Notes under the pieces: generated by a model | What the model saw: the letters and a program-made list of their open reading frames with translations, nothing else | The model's database searches: none | What the model was told of the DNA's origin: nothing | Made by a program: the position numbers and the translations under genes | Part shown: piece after piece, positions 5,327-12,951 of the stretch | Numbering within the stretch: position 1 is the first letter of the stretch | How the letters are laid out: the number at the start of each line of letters is the position of its first letter | Origin: an uncultured Planctomycetia bacterium | GTDB taxonomy: Bacteria > Planctomycetota > UBA1135 > GCA-002686595 | Length of the DNA: 16,233 bases | Direction of reading: 5' to 3' | Assembly: GCA_937952135.1 (NCBI GenBank) | Contig: CALFYL010000339.1 | Span: forward strand, 1 to 16,233

Positions 5327-8022
5327 CAGCGCCGGGTCAACACGAGCTCGACCTCGGCTCGCTCGCCGGCCTGCACGAGGACGCGGCTCGAGGCGGGTGC
5401 GAAGCCCGCGGCCTGCGCGGTCACGGTCCACTCGCCGGGCTTCACGCCGTGCACCGTCGAGCGCCCCGCGTCGCTCGTGCGGTCGTTCTCGGAGAACTGC
5501 ACGCGCGCGCCCTGGGCGTCGACGAAGCGCAACTCGGCCGCGAGCGGCGCGCCGGAACCGTCGACGACGCGCACGCCGATCCGACCGCCGGCGAACAGCG
5601 TGAAGTCGAGGTTCTCGACGTCGCGCGAGCCGTCCACCACCAGTCCGAGCCGTTGTTCCTGTCCGTACTCGCCGCGCGTGGCGTAGGAGAACACGTCGTA
5701 CACGCCGGGCCGCAGGTGTCCGAAGCGGTAGGCGCCGTCGGCGCTCGCGAACACGCGGCCTTGGAACCGTCCGTCGCCGTTCGTGCGGTCGACCACGATC
5801 ACGACCGCGAAGGCCAGGGGCTCCGAACGCTCGCCGTCGATCACGCGCCCGCGCAGCTCGACGCCGTCGAGCACAACGTCGTGCTCCGTCGTCGGTTCGA
5901 GCCCGATCTCGACGCTTCCCACGCTCATCATCTCCGCCGGAGTTGCGCCGGAGATGTACAGCTGCTTGCGTCCCGGGCCGAGCCCGCTCGCTCGGTAGGC
6001 GCCGTGCTCGTCGGTGTTCGTCGACGTCCAGTTCGGATCGCCGGGGCCGGAGAATTCCTCGCTCGAGCCCACCGTCAGCGTGCGGCCCGCGGCCGGGCTT
6101 CCGTCGGCGTTCAGCACGCGCCCGACGAGCGAGCGAGTCTGCTGCGTCGGACGGAAGTCGAGCACGGTGGTCTCTCCCGACACGATGCGGGCGAAGCGGT
6201 ACTCCGGCGCGATCGCGCCGGGCCGCACTCCGAAGTTCAGCGCCGCCCACGCACCTTCGCTGAGGTTGTCGATGCGGTAGCGGCCTTCCGCGTCGGTTTG
6301 TGTGTTCGCGTACGTGAGGTTGGGCCGCTTGCGTTCGAAGTCCGTCGTCGACGCGAGGATCAGCGCGCCTTGCACGGGCCGCTCGTGCTCGTCGAGCACG
6401 ACGCCCGCGAGCGAACCCGCGGGCCGCAGCGCGAAGCGCAGTCCGGCGCGCGCTTCGCCCGGCGTCAAGTCGCGCACTTCGAGCCACGTCGGCCCGTAGC
6501 CGGGCGCCGAAGCGCGCAGCGAGTGCGAGCCGCGCGAGAGCGGCTCGAGCGCGAAGTCGCCGCCCACGCGCGACGCAGTCGACAGCGCGAATGCCTCGTT
6601 CTGCGCCGGGGCGATCGAGAGCACCGAGAGCTGCGAGTCGGTTTCGGACACCACATAAGCGCCGTCGATCGGCCGCCCGCTCTGCGCGTCGACGACGAGT
6701 CCCTCGACGCGCGCTCCGCGCTCGAGCTCGACGCGCGCGCTCTGCGTCTCGGCGCCGGCCGTGACCGTGAGCTCCAAGCGCGCGACCGCGAACCCCGCGG
6801 CCTTCACGAACACCGTGTAGTCGCCGTCTTCGAGGCCCTCGCGAGCCGCGTCGGCGCGCTGCAGCTCGAACTCGCCCGCGTCGGATTCGAAGCGCAGCGC
6901 GAGCGGGTCCGCCACCTGCGGAAGGCTGACGGAGCGCAACGCGACGACCTCGAACGCCGGAACCGGATCGCCGTTCGATGTGACGACCCCGCGAAGGACC
7001 GGCTTGGGCTCGGCGGCCGCGGGTGCGCTCGTCTCGGGCGTCTGGGCGCCGACCTGCGTGCGGTCGGGCGGTGCGAGCGCCGCCTCGTCGCGACGCTCGA
7101 GCGCCGCTCCGGCGCACAGAAAGGCCTCGTCTCCCGGCCCGAGGCGGCGCGCGCCCGCCGCGTCGCCCGCGGGAACCTCGACCGTTCCGCGGCGCACCGT
7201 GACGTGCAGCCAGCTCGACGGATCGTCGCCGCAGCCGGACCACGCGTTCGCGTCGTCGGGCGCCTCGATGGCGATGCGGACGTCGAAAGTCCCGCGCAGC
7301 CGGGTCTCGCCTTGGTCCGCGAGCACGCGCTGCGTCGCGGCGCCGTCGTCCGTGTTGCGCGCCACGATGCCCCCACGCAGCAAGCGCGCGTCGAACGCCT
7401 CCGCGCCGGGAGCGCGCTCGAGCTTCACGTGCGACGCCGGAAAAACGCTCCAACGATCGGCGCCCGCCGCGCCCGCGAGCGCCACTTGCGCCGGAAGTCC
7501 CGCGGGCGTCACGAGCTCGAGGAACTCGCCCTCGAAATCCACGTGCGCCAGCTCGTCGCGCGCTTCGACGGCGCGCCACGGCGCCTGCTCCGCGCCGCGC
7601 ACGGCGGCCTCCCCGCTCGCGAGGATCTCCTCCAGGGACGGAACGCTCGAGCCGGCGCCCGGCCAGAGCCCCCGCGAAAGGAACACGAGCAAGAGCGCCG
7701 CCGCGGCGACGAGGCTCCAGCGCAGTGCGGGCGATTGCGCCAGAGTTCGGACGGGAGATCGAGCGGGCGCCGACGCGACGTCCGCCGACCTCCGCGCCGA
7801 CGGGTTGATCGGCGGCGACAGGGAGGGCGAACCCGGCAGCGAGACCGACGCCGGTTGCTGTCCCGTGCGCGCGCGCTCGCGCCGCCGGCTCGCCTCCGCC
7901 ACCGCGGCGACGAACTCGCGCCCGATGCGTTCGCGGAATTCGTCCGTTGCGCGCGCCTGCACGTAGGCGCGGCGCAGCAAGCGCTCGAGGTTGGCGTCGA
8001 GGATCCTTCCGTCGGGCTTCAC
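5326..8022 (-). CDS. membrane FecR-like protein with six carboxypeptidase-regulatory-like modules, putative anti-sigma partner
   Basis: This 898-residue protein starts at GTG 8022, inside the sigma-factor stop (GTGA overlap), with GGGGAG just upstream as ribosome binding site. Residues 1-95 are charged and presumably cytoplasmic. One transmembrane helix lies at about 100-119 (LRWSLVAAAALLLVFLSRGLW). Residues about 235-305 look FecR-like: TRLRGTFDVRIAI, then VRRGTVEVPAG and RRLGPGDEAFLCAG. From about 342 to 897 follow six beta-sandwich modules of the carboxypeptidase-regulatory-like type, with repeated signatures such as LRGVVTSNGDPVP (343), VEGLVVDAQSGRPIDGA (439), LAGVVLDEHERPVQGA (538), LVGRVLNADGSPAAGR (632) and LRGRVIDGERSEP (723). 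Such modules are extracellular or periplasmic binding/structural domains. Because it is coupled to an ECF sigma gene, it probably senses an envelope signal and controls that sigma factor. The N terminus has no Cys/His zinc motif of the ZAS type, so the sigma-binding mode is unknown. Confidence 0.85.
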   Translation of the reverse strand: MKPDGRILDANLERLLRRAYVQARATDEFRERIGREFVAAVAEASRRRERARTGQQPASVSLPGSPSLSPPINPSARRSADVASAPARSPVRTLAQSPALRWSLVAAAALLLVFLSRGLWPGAGSSVPSLEEILASGEAAVRGAEQAPWRAVEARDELAHVDFEGEFLELVTPAGLPAQVALAGAAGADRWSVFPASHVKLERAPGAEAFDARLLRGGIVARNTDDGAATQRVLADQGETRLRGTFDVRIAIEAPDDANAWSGCGDDPSSWLHVTVRRGTVEVPAGDAAGARRLGPGDEAFLCAGAALERRDEAALAPPDRTQVGAQTPETSAPAAAEPKPVLRGVVTSNGDPVPAFEVVALRSVSLPQVADPLALRFESDAGEFELQRADAAREGLEDGDYTVFVKAAGFAVARLELTVTAGAETQSARVELERGARVEGLVVDAQSGRPIDGAYVVSETDSQLSVLSIAPAQNEAFALSTASRVGGDFALEPLSRGSHSLRASAPGYGPTWLEVRDLTPGEARAGLRFALRPAGSLAGVVLDEHERPVQGALILASTTDFERKRPNLTYANTQTDAEGRYRIDNLSEGAWAALNFGVRPGAIAPEYRFARIVSGETTVLDFRPTQQTRSLVGRVLNADGSPAAGRTLTVGSSEEFSGPGDPNWTSTNTDEHGAYRASGLGPGRKQLYISGATPAEMMSVGSVEIGLEPTTEHDVVLDGVELRGRVIDGERSEPLAFAVVIVVDRTNGDGRFQGRVFASADGAYRFGHLRPGVYDVFSYATRGEYGQEQRLGLVVDGSRDVENLDFTLFAGGRIGVRVVDGSGAPLAAELRFVDAQGARVQFSENDRTSDAGRSTVHGVKPGEWTVTAQAAGFAPASSRVLVQAGERAEVELVLTRR

Positions 8023-8624
8023 GGCAGCTCTCCCCGCTTGCGCGCGAGCAGCTCGAACACGTTCGCGAAGGCGAGCCGCGCGCGCGTGAGCATCGATTCG
8101 GCGGCCTTTTCGCTCTTTCCGACGGTTGCGGCGATCTGGGCGACGCTGTGGCCGCCGACGTACTTGTCGACGAGCGCGCGGCGGTAGTCGGGCGGCAGCG
8201 ACGACAGCGTGGCGCCGACCAGCTCGCGTGTTTCCTTGCGCTCGAGCACCCAGTCGGGCAGCGGCTCGCTCGAAACGCGTGCGAGGATCGAGTCGATCTC
8301 GTCGTCCGCGCCCTCGAGCACCTCGTCGAGGGCCACCGGCCGGCGTTTGCGGCGCTGCGCGCGCATCTTGTTCTTCGCGATGCCGCACAACCACGTGTGC
8401 AAGCTCGAGCGGCCGTCGAAACTCGCGAGCGATTCTAGAGCGACCACGAAAGTGTCCTGGACCGCGTCCTCGGCCAGCGCTCGCTCGGCGCCCAGGCGGT
8501 AGTGGGCGAACTCGTAGAGCGCGTCGAAGTGCTCCTCGAACAGGAAGTGCGCCGCGTCCTGGTCGCCGGCCAGGATGCGGTCGCGCAGCGCGACGTCGGA
8601 GAGCCTTCGGAAGTCGGTTTTCAC
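8019..8624 (-). CDS. ECF-family RNA polymerase sigma factor
   Basis: A 201-residue sigma-70-family factor with only regions 2 and 4, as in extracytoplasmic-function (ECF) sigma factors. Region 2 spans about residues 25-95: FLFEEHFDALYEFAHYRLG, AEDAVQDTFVVALESLASFDGRSS, LHTWLCGIAKNKMRAQRR, the last being the region 2.4 helix that reads the -10 element. Region 4 spans about 132-190: LVGATLSSLPPDYRRALVDKYVGGHSVAQIAATVGKSEKAAESMLTRAR in outline, with the helix-turn-helix that reads the -35 element. The start is GTG 8624; an overlapping ATG there is followed at once by TGA and cannot be used. The stop overlaps the GTG of the next gene, indicating translational coupling to its putative membrane regulator. 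It sits 85 bases downstream of the thioredoxin-fold gene on the same strand, so both co-transcription and a private promoter are possible. Confidence 0.92.
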   Translation of the reverse strand: MKTDFRRLSDVALRDRILAGDQDAAHFLFEEHFDALYEFAHYRLGAERALAEDAVQDTFVVALESLASFDGRSSLHTWLCGIAKNKMRAQRRKRRPVALDEVLEGADDEIDSILARVSSEPLPDWVLERKETRELVGATLSSLPPDYRRALVDKYVGGHSVAQIAATVGKSEKAAESMLTRARLAFANVFELLARKRGELP

Positions 8625-8684
8625 ATGCCCGGGAGCAGTGTCTCGGCCCGCGCCGATCCTTCGCCGAATCTGGCGCGCCGGCCA

Positions 8685-8691
8685 AAGTTCC
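8685..8691 (-). promoter_or_regulatory. possible ECF-type -35 element (autoregulation candidate)
   Basis: On the minus strand the sequence reads GGAACTT about 60 bases upstream of the sigma-factor start. GGAAC is the classic -35 core of many ECF promoters, which often drive their own sigma gene. No convincing GTC-type -10 element is visible 15-17 bases downstream (GATTCG is there), so the call is weak. Confidence 0.25.
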
Positions 8692-8709
8692 GCGCGGAAG
8701 CCACCGACG

Positions 8710-9291
8710 TCACCGCGGAAACCACTGGGGCTCGTGGCCGGGCTTCCACTTGATGTTGCAGCCCATGCTCGGCCGCTGCGGCTCCGGCGGGCGATTCCCC
8801 GCGAGCACCGCGTCGAGGGCCGCGCGCAGGTCCGCGCCGGTCACCGGCACGCCGTTGCCCGGCCGCGCGCCGTCGAGCTGGCCACGGTAGGCGAGCTTGC
8901 GCTGCGCGTCGAAGACGTACAGATCGGGTGTGCAGGCGGCCTTGTAGGCGCGTGCGACCGACTGCGTTTCGTCGAACAGGTACGGGAACGAGTAGCCGGC
9001 GCGCTCCTTCTCGAGCTTCATCTTGTCGGGCGCATCGTCGGGGTGCGTCTCGACGTCGTTCGAATTGATCCCGACGAACGCGACGCCGCGCGCCTGGTAG
9101 TCGCGCGCGAGCTGGGCGAGGCCTTCGCGCACGTGCACCACGAACGGGCAGTGGTTGCAGATGAACATCACGACCAGCGCGGGCGCGGCGGCGAAGTCCG
9201 CCAGTGCGACCGCCTTGCCGTCGGTGTCGAGCAGTCGGAAGTCGGGCGCGGGCGTACCCAGCGCGAGCATCGTGGATTCGGTTCGGACCAT
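8710..9291 (-). CDS. thioredoxin-fold redoxin family protein
   Basis: A 193-residue AhpC/TSA-redoxin-type protein. After the N-terminal LGTPAPDFRLLDTDGKAVAL (11-30) comes the strand and active site VMFICNHCPFV with a CxxC pair, Cys45 and Cys48. Other features are VGINSNDVETHPDD (73-86) and the TPDLYVFD cis-proline loop (121-128). The tail PSMGCNIKWKPG (174-185) is typical of a family of cytosolic thioredoxin-like proteins carrying CNHCP. No signal peptide is seen. It should act as a thiol-disulfide reductant or peroxidase-like protein; the true substrate is unknown. The frame is open to 9411, but ATG 9291 is preferred because GGAGA sits about 7 bases upstream and the conserved N terminus begins immediately. 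It is divergent from a PrxQ-type peroxiredoxin with 122 bases between the two starts. Confidence 0.85.
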   Translation of the reverse strand: MVRTESTMLALGTPAPDFRLLDTDGKAVALADFAAAPALVVMFICNHCPFVVHVREGLAQLARDYQARGVAFVGINSNDVETHPDDAPDKMKLEKERAGYSFPYLFDETQSVARAYKAACTPDLYVFDAQRKLAYRGQLDGARPGNGVPVTGADLRAALDAVLAGNRPPEPQRPSMGCNIKWKPGHEPQWFPR

Positions 9292-9413
9292 GGGGATCTC
9301 CGCACAGGAGCGCAGCAACTCGAGGGACCCGGACTTTGTAGCCTTTCGCGCTCGCGTTTGCCCTCGATCACCTCCGCTCTCTCGCGGGACGCCCTCGTCC
9401 CAAGCAGGCACCC

Positions 9414-10112
9414 ATGTTGGCCATCGGAAAGAAAGCGCCCTCCTTCAAGCTCCCCTCGACCTCCGGCAAGACCGTGTCGTCGGCGGATTTCGCCGGTCGC
9501 AAGGTGGTGCTCTACTTCTACCCGCGCGACAACACGCCGGGCTGCACGCGCGAGGCCTGCGACTTCCGCGACCAGCACACGAAGCTCGTGCGCGCCGGCG
9601 CCGCGGTGCTCGGCGTCTCGGGCGATTCGCTGAAGTCGCACGCGGGCTTCCGCTCGAAGTACGAGCTGCCGTTCGAGCTTCTCTCGGACGAAGGCAACAA
9701 GCTCGCGAACTCGTTCGGCGCCTACGGCGAGAAGATGATGTACGGCAAGCGCGTGAAGGGCGTGATCCGCTCGACGTTCTTGATCGACGAGCAGGGCAAG
9801 CTCGCGGCCGCGTGGTCGCCGGTGAAGGTCGACGGTCACGTCGATCAGGTGCTCGCGGCCTTGAAGGGTTCGACGGAGAGCGAGGGCCAGCCGAAGCGTG
9901 GCGCGGCCAAGTCGAGCACGCCCCGCAAGGGCGCCGCGGACGGGCCGAAGAAGGCGTCGGTGAAGAACCGCACGCTCACGCCGCCGAAATCGACGAAGGC
10001 CGGCGCCGTTTCGCAGCGCGCCGCCGCCGCGAGCGCCTCCGAGCGCGGCCGCGGCTACCGCACGCCCTCGCGCGTGAAGGGCGTCAAGTCGGCGCGAGGC
10101 TCGGTCAAGTAA
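9414..10112 (+). CDS. bcp: PrxQ/Bcp-type peroxiredoxin with an 80-residue basic tail
   Basis: The enzyme reduces hydrogen peroxide and alkyl hydroperoxides using a peroxidatic cysteine. The catalytic motif FYPRDNTPGCTREACDFRD (35-53) gives peroxidatic Cys44 and resolving Cys49, the four-residue spacing diagnostic of atypical two-Cys PrxQ/Bcp enzymes. GVSGDSLKSHAGFRSKYELPFELLSDE (67-93) and STFLIDEQGKL (120-130) complete the domain, which ends near residue 151, the normal Bcp length. Residues 152-232 are an added low-complexity tail with 20 Lys/Arg against 4 Asp/Glu and several T-P-K/R-like motifs (STPRKG, LTPPKSTK, RTPSRVKG), resembling histone H1-like tails. The ATG at 9414 has AGCAGG upstream. 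Its divergent neighbour is a thioredoxin-fold gene that could share regulation or supply reducing power, which is inference. Confidence 0.92.
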   Translation: MLAIGKKAPSFKLPSTSGKTVSSADFAGRKVVLYFYPRDNTPGCTREACDFRDQHTKLVRAGAAVLGVSGDSLKSHAGFRSKYELPFELLSDEGNKLANSFGAYGEKMMYGKRVKGVIRSTFLIDEQGKLAAAWSPVKVDGHVDQVLAALKGSTESEGQPKRGAAKSSTPRKGAADGPKKASVKNRTLTPPKSTKAGAVSQRAAAASASERGRGYRTPSRVKGVKSARGSVK

Positions 10113-10128
10113 CTTCGGTCAAGTAACT
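10101..10128. repeat. perfect 14-base tandem duplication across a stop codon
   Basis: TCGGTCAAGTAACT occurs twice in direct succession (10101-10114 and 10115-10128). The first copy contains the last codons and the TAA stop of the peroxiredoxin gene; the second lies just after it. Since 14 is not a multiple of three, the second TAA is in another frame. It looks like a slippage-type duplication. Confidence 0.85.
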
Positions 10129-10181
10129 TCGCACGAGCAGCTCGGGGCGAGTTGCGATGCGCTTCGAGCTCGGCGCGCTGC

Positions 10182-11453
10182 CTACTCGCGCGGCTGCGCA
10201 AGACGGCTTCGAAGCGCGGCCGCGCGTTCGATTTGGTCCGCGGAGAGCCGTGCGCCGAGTCGATCGCGCTTCTCGCGCGCGTTCGCATGATTTTGCGCCG
10301 CCGCGAGGCTGTACCACGCATACGCCGCGACCTCGTCGCGCTCGACGCCGCGACCGAGCTCGAGCATCGTGCCCAGCCGCGCTTGTGCGCTTGCGAGCCC
10401 TTGCGCCGCGGCGCGTTCGCTCCACCGAAGCGCGAGCGCGTCGTCCTGCGCGACTCCTCTCCCGCGCAAGTGCAGCAGCGCGAGATTGTCCTGCGCGACG
10501 GCCGCGCCCTGTTCCGCCGCTCGCTGCAACCAGATTCCCGCCTCGCGGTCGAGCTCGTCGCCGCCCGCTTCCAGCAACGTGAGTGCGAGCGCCGTCTGCG
10601 CCGAGCTCACGCCCTGCTCCGCCGCAGCGCGCAGCCAGCGCAACGCCTCCACTGCGTCCGCCTCGACGCCGACTCCGCGCGCGTAGTTGAGCCCGAGCTG
10701 CGCCTGCGCCAGCGCGAGCCCTTGCTCCGCCGCGCGCCGCAGCCAAAGCGCCGCCTCTGCCATGTCCGTCTCGACGCCGCGGCCTTCGCTGTAGAGCGTC
10801 GCGAGCTGCAACTGCGCCTGCGCAAGTCCCTGCTCCGCCGCAAGCTTCACCCACGCCGCCGCCGCTTCGTCGTCGCGCTCCGTGCCCTGTCCGCGCGCGA
10901 ACATCAGCCCCACCGCGTAGCGCGATTCGGCGAGGCCCTGCGACGCGGCGCGGTTGAGCAACTCAAAGGCGCGCGCCTCGTCGCGCGCGACTCCGCGGCC
11001 CTCCAAGTGCATCAACCCGAGGTTGTTGAGCGCGCCCGTGTGTTCCTGCGCCGCCGCACGTTCGTACCACGCCGCCGCGCGCGCCTCGTCGCGCAGAACG
11101 CCGTCGCCTTGCTCGTACATCACCGCGAGCGAGTACTGCGCGCGCACCTCGCCCTGCTCCGCCGCGCGCTCGTACCACTCGGCCGCGACTTGCCGATCCT
11201 GCTGCACGCCTTCGCCGCGGAAGTACATCGCCCCGAGCGCGGTCTGCGACGGCGCATCGCCGCGCTTCGCGAGCGGCTCGAGCTCCCGCGCCGCGCGCGA
11301 CCAGTCGCCGCGCTCGATGGCGCGCGCGGCCGCCTTCGGACTGCCGCGGCACCCGCCGAGCACGAGCACCGCCGCCGCAGCGAGCGTCCACGCGTTTCTG
11401 CGCGAACGCGCGAAAGCCCGCGCTCTCCGCGGATCGATTTTCGAATCGCCCAT
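10182..11453 (-). CDS. lipoprotein with nine Sel1-like repeats
   Basis: A 423-residue protein. A basic N terminus (RRARAFARSRRN) is followed by a hydrophobic segment (AWTLAAAAVLVLGGC, 21-35) ending in an LGGC lipobox, so Cys35 is probably lipidated and the protein is anchored to a membrane facing the periplasm. From about residue 66 there are nine Sel1-like (TPR-related) repeats of about 36 residues, with recurring signatures such as ALGAMYFRGEGV, SLAVMYEQGDGV, NLGLMHLEGRGV and WYERAAEQG. Repeat seven (ALALTLLEAGGDELD) is one residue shorter and lacks the usual turn, so it is the most degenerate. Sel1 repeats form an alpha-solenoid scaffold for protein partners; none is identifiable here. It converges on the peroxiredoxin gene and diverges from the beta-helix gene. 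No good Shine-Dalgarno site is seen at ATG 11453. Confidence 0.88.
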   Translation of the reverse strand: MGDSKIDPRRARAFARSRRNAWTLAAAAVLVLGGCRGSPKAAARAIERGDWSRAARELEPLAKRGDAPSQTALGAMYFRGEGVQQDRQVAAEWYERAAEQGEVRAQYSLAVMYEQGDGVLRDEARAAAWYERAAAQEHTGALNNLGLMHLEGRGVARDEARAFELLNRAASQGLAESRYAVGLMFARGQGTERDDEAAAAWVKLAAEQGLAQAQLQLATLYSEGRGVETDMAEAALWLRRAAEQGLALAQAQLGLNYARGVGVEADAVEALRWLRAAAEQGVSSAQTALALTLLEAGGDELDREAGIWLQRAAEQGAAVAQDNLALLHLRGRGVAQDDALALRWSERAAAQGLASAQARLGTMLELGRGVERDEVAAYAWYSLAAAQNHANAREKRDRLGARLSADQIERAAALRSRLAQPRE

Positions 11454-11641
11454 ACAGCCGCGATGCTAGCCAGCGACTCGGTCGCATGTGTGAAGACGCC
11501 CCGATCCGAGCGACGAGCTGCGCGCGCGGCTTTCCTCGAACTTCGCCGAACCGGATTCGTCTCGGGCGGCATACTTGGGAACGGGCGCGCCGCTCCGGGC
11601 GGAGAGGGCGCAAGACCGCGCGCGAGCGCGGGAGGACGAGC

Positions 11642-12898
11642 ATGTTGCTTCGAACGATGTTGGCGGCGGCCGTTGTCACGGCTTCGGGGTTCTCGCAGAC
11701 CACGTACATCGTCGACGACGACGGCGGAGTCGGTGTCGACTTCACGACGATCGACGCGGCGGTGGCGGCCGCGCAGCCCGGCGACCGCATCGTCGTCCAC
11801 GGCGGAACCTACGGCGCTTTCACGCTCTCCGAGGGCGTGTCGGTGCTCGCACTCGGCCAGCCGCGCCTCACGGGATCGGTCGCGATCCAAGCGTTGCCCG
11901 CGGGGCAAACCGCGATCCTCGCCGGGTTCCGCTTCGAGCCCTCTTACCCCGCATCATCGTTAAGCGTCACGAACTGCGCGGGCACGGTGATCGTCGATGC
12001 GTGCACGCTGCTCGGATCGGGAAGTGGGCCGCTCGCGGTTGCCACGAACTCGACCGACGTGCGCTTCCACCGCACGCGCATCCTGCCGGGCGCGAACTCC
12101 GTCTACGTGCCGGCTCGCGGGGCGCTGCGCGTGAGCGGCTCTCGCGTCGAGTTGACAGCTTGCGAACTGGTCGGCGGAGACGGTGGAGACGGGGCGCCGA
12201 ACCCGCGTCGCGGCGCGTACGGTCTCGACTGCGTGTCGGGGAGCCGCGTCCACATCGCGCGCAGCACCGTGCGCGGCGGGAACGGCGGCGACGGAGACGA
12301 CATTTGGTCCGTCAACGGCGCCAGCGGCGGCGACGCGATTCACGCCGCCAGCGGTTCGTACGTGATCGTCGCCGGCGACGCTACGGACGTAATCCGCGGC
12401 GGCCTGCCCGGCGAGCCTGACGCGTACTCGGGCCCGGCCGTCAACCCCGGATTCGGCGCGTGGGGCGACAACTCGAGCACGCTGCGCCACTCCGGCGTGC
12501 CGATCGTCCTGCCCGACAACTCCCCGGGCATCTTCTGGTACGGCCCCGTCGTCGCACCGCCCACGCCCGACCCGACGCTCGAGCTCCTCGGCACTCCGAC
12601 CGCGGGCGCCTCGCTCCTCCTCGCCTTCCACGGCCTCCCCGGCCAGAACGCCCGCCTGCAGCAAGGCAACGCGCCGCTCCTCGTCGACGACGGCCTCAGC
12701 GCGATCGAGAAACTCACCAACCGCATCCGCCTGCACTCGCTCGGCCCCATCACCCCCACCGGCGAAGCGAGCTACTCGGCCACCGTCGCGTCGACCAGCC
12801 CCCTCGGCTGGACCCGCCTCTTCCAGGGCCTGCAGATCGATCCGTTCACCGGCTCGCTCGACGAGCGCACCAATTCGATCAGCGTGATCGTGCGCTAG
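11642..12898 (+). CDS. secreted right-handed parallel beta-helix protein
   Basis: A 418-residue exported protein of unknown ligand or substrate. The start at ATG 11642 is supported by GGAGGA at 11631-11636, although the frame is open further upstream. Residues 1-19 (MLLRTMLAAAVVTASGFSQ) look like a signal peptide. Then comes TTYIVDDDGG and FTTIDAAVAAAQPGDRIVVHGGTYG (34-58), the characteristic entry to a pectate-lyase-like beta-helix (DUF1565 type). Repeated short strands follow, such as LSVTNCAGTVIVDACTLLG (107-125), LRVSGSRVELTACELVGGDGG (162-182) and SRVHIARSTVRGGNGGDG (201-218), with Gly/Asp-rich turns. The last 105 residues (about 312-418, beginning TLELLGTPTAGASLLLAFHG) are a separate beta-rich domain of the kind seen at the end of many planctomycete secreted proteins. 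No catalytic residues could be assigned, so an adhesion or surface role is as likely as a polysaccharide-active one. Confidence 0.85.
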   Translation: MLLRTMLAAAVVTASGFSQTTYIVDDDGGVGVDFTTIDAAVAAAQPGDRIVVHGGTYGAFTLSEGVSVLALGQPRLTGSVAIQALPAGQTAILAGFRFEPSYPASSLSVTNCAGTVIVDACTLLGSGSGPLAVATNSTDVRFHRTRILPGANSVYVPARGALRVSGSRVELTACELVGGDGGDGAPNPRRGAYGLDCVSGSRVHIARSTVRGGNGGDGDDIWSVNGASGGDAIHAASGSYVIVAGDATDVIRGGLPGEPDAYSGPAVNPGFGAWGDNSSTLRHSGVPIVLPDNSPGIFWYGPVVAPPTPDPTLELLGTPTAGASLLLAFHGLPGQNARLQQGNAPLLVDDGLSAIEKLTNRIRLHSLGPITPTGEASYSATVASTSPLGWTRLFQGLQIDPFTGSLDERTNSISVIVR

Positions 12899-12928
12899 TC
12901 GGCGCGATTGGTGCGACGAGCGCGTGGA

Positions 12929-12951
12929 GCCGCTGCGTGAACCGCAGCGGC
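12929..12951 (+). terminator. strong hairpin after the beta-helix gene
   Basis: GCCGCTGCG (12929-12937) and CGCAGCGGC (12943-12951) form a perfect 9-base stem with a 5-base TGAAC loop, starting 31 bases after the stop codon. There is no T-run after it, so it may act as a U-less terminator or a 3' stabilising hairpin. Confidence 0.6.

Noticed and set aside
5201..7579. 792-codon Arg-rich frame on the minus strand
   Set aside because: It is a shifted frame of the large membrane protein gene. Extreme Arg content and no motif.
5203..8187. 994-codon open frame on the plus strand
   Set aside because: It is antisense to the FecR/carboxypeptidase-like protein. It shows no domain, is rich in Arg and Ala, and has no ribosome binding site.
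8622..8628. ATG overlapping the sigma-factor start
   Set aside because: The ATG is followed directly by TGA. The usable start is the overlapping GTG at 8624.
9292..9411. N-terminal extension of the thioredoxin-fold protein
   Set aside because: The extra 40 residues are unlike the family, and GGAGA precedes the ATG at 9291.
10250..11260. Regularly spaced similar DNA segments that might suggest a CRISPR or satellite array
   Set aside because: The periodicity of about 108 bases is explained by the 36-residue Sel1 repeats in a coding frame. Repeats are degenerate and there are no unique spacers.
10152..11963. 603-codon plus-strand frame
   Set aside because: It is antisense to the Sel1-repeat gene. 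Its apparent Arg-rich repeats simply mirror the Sel1 repeats.
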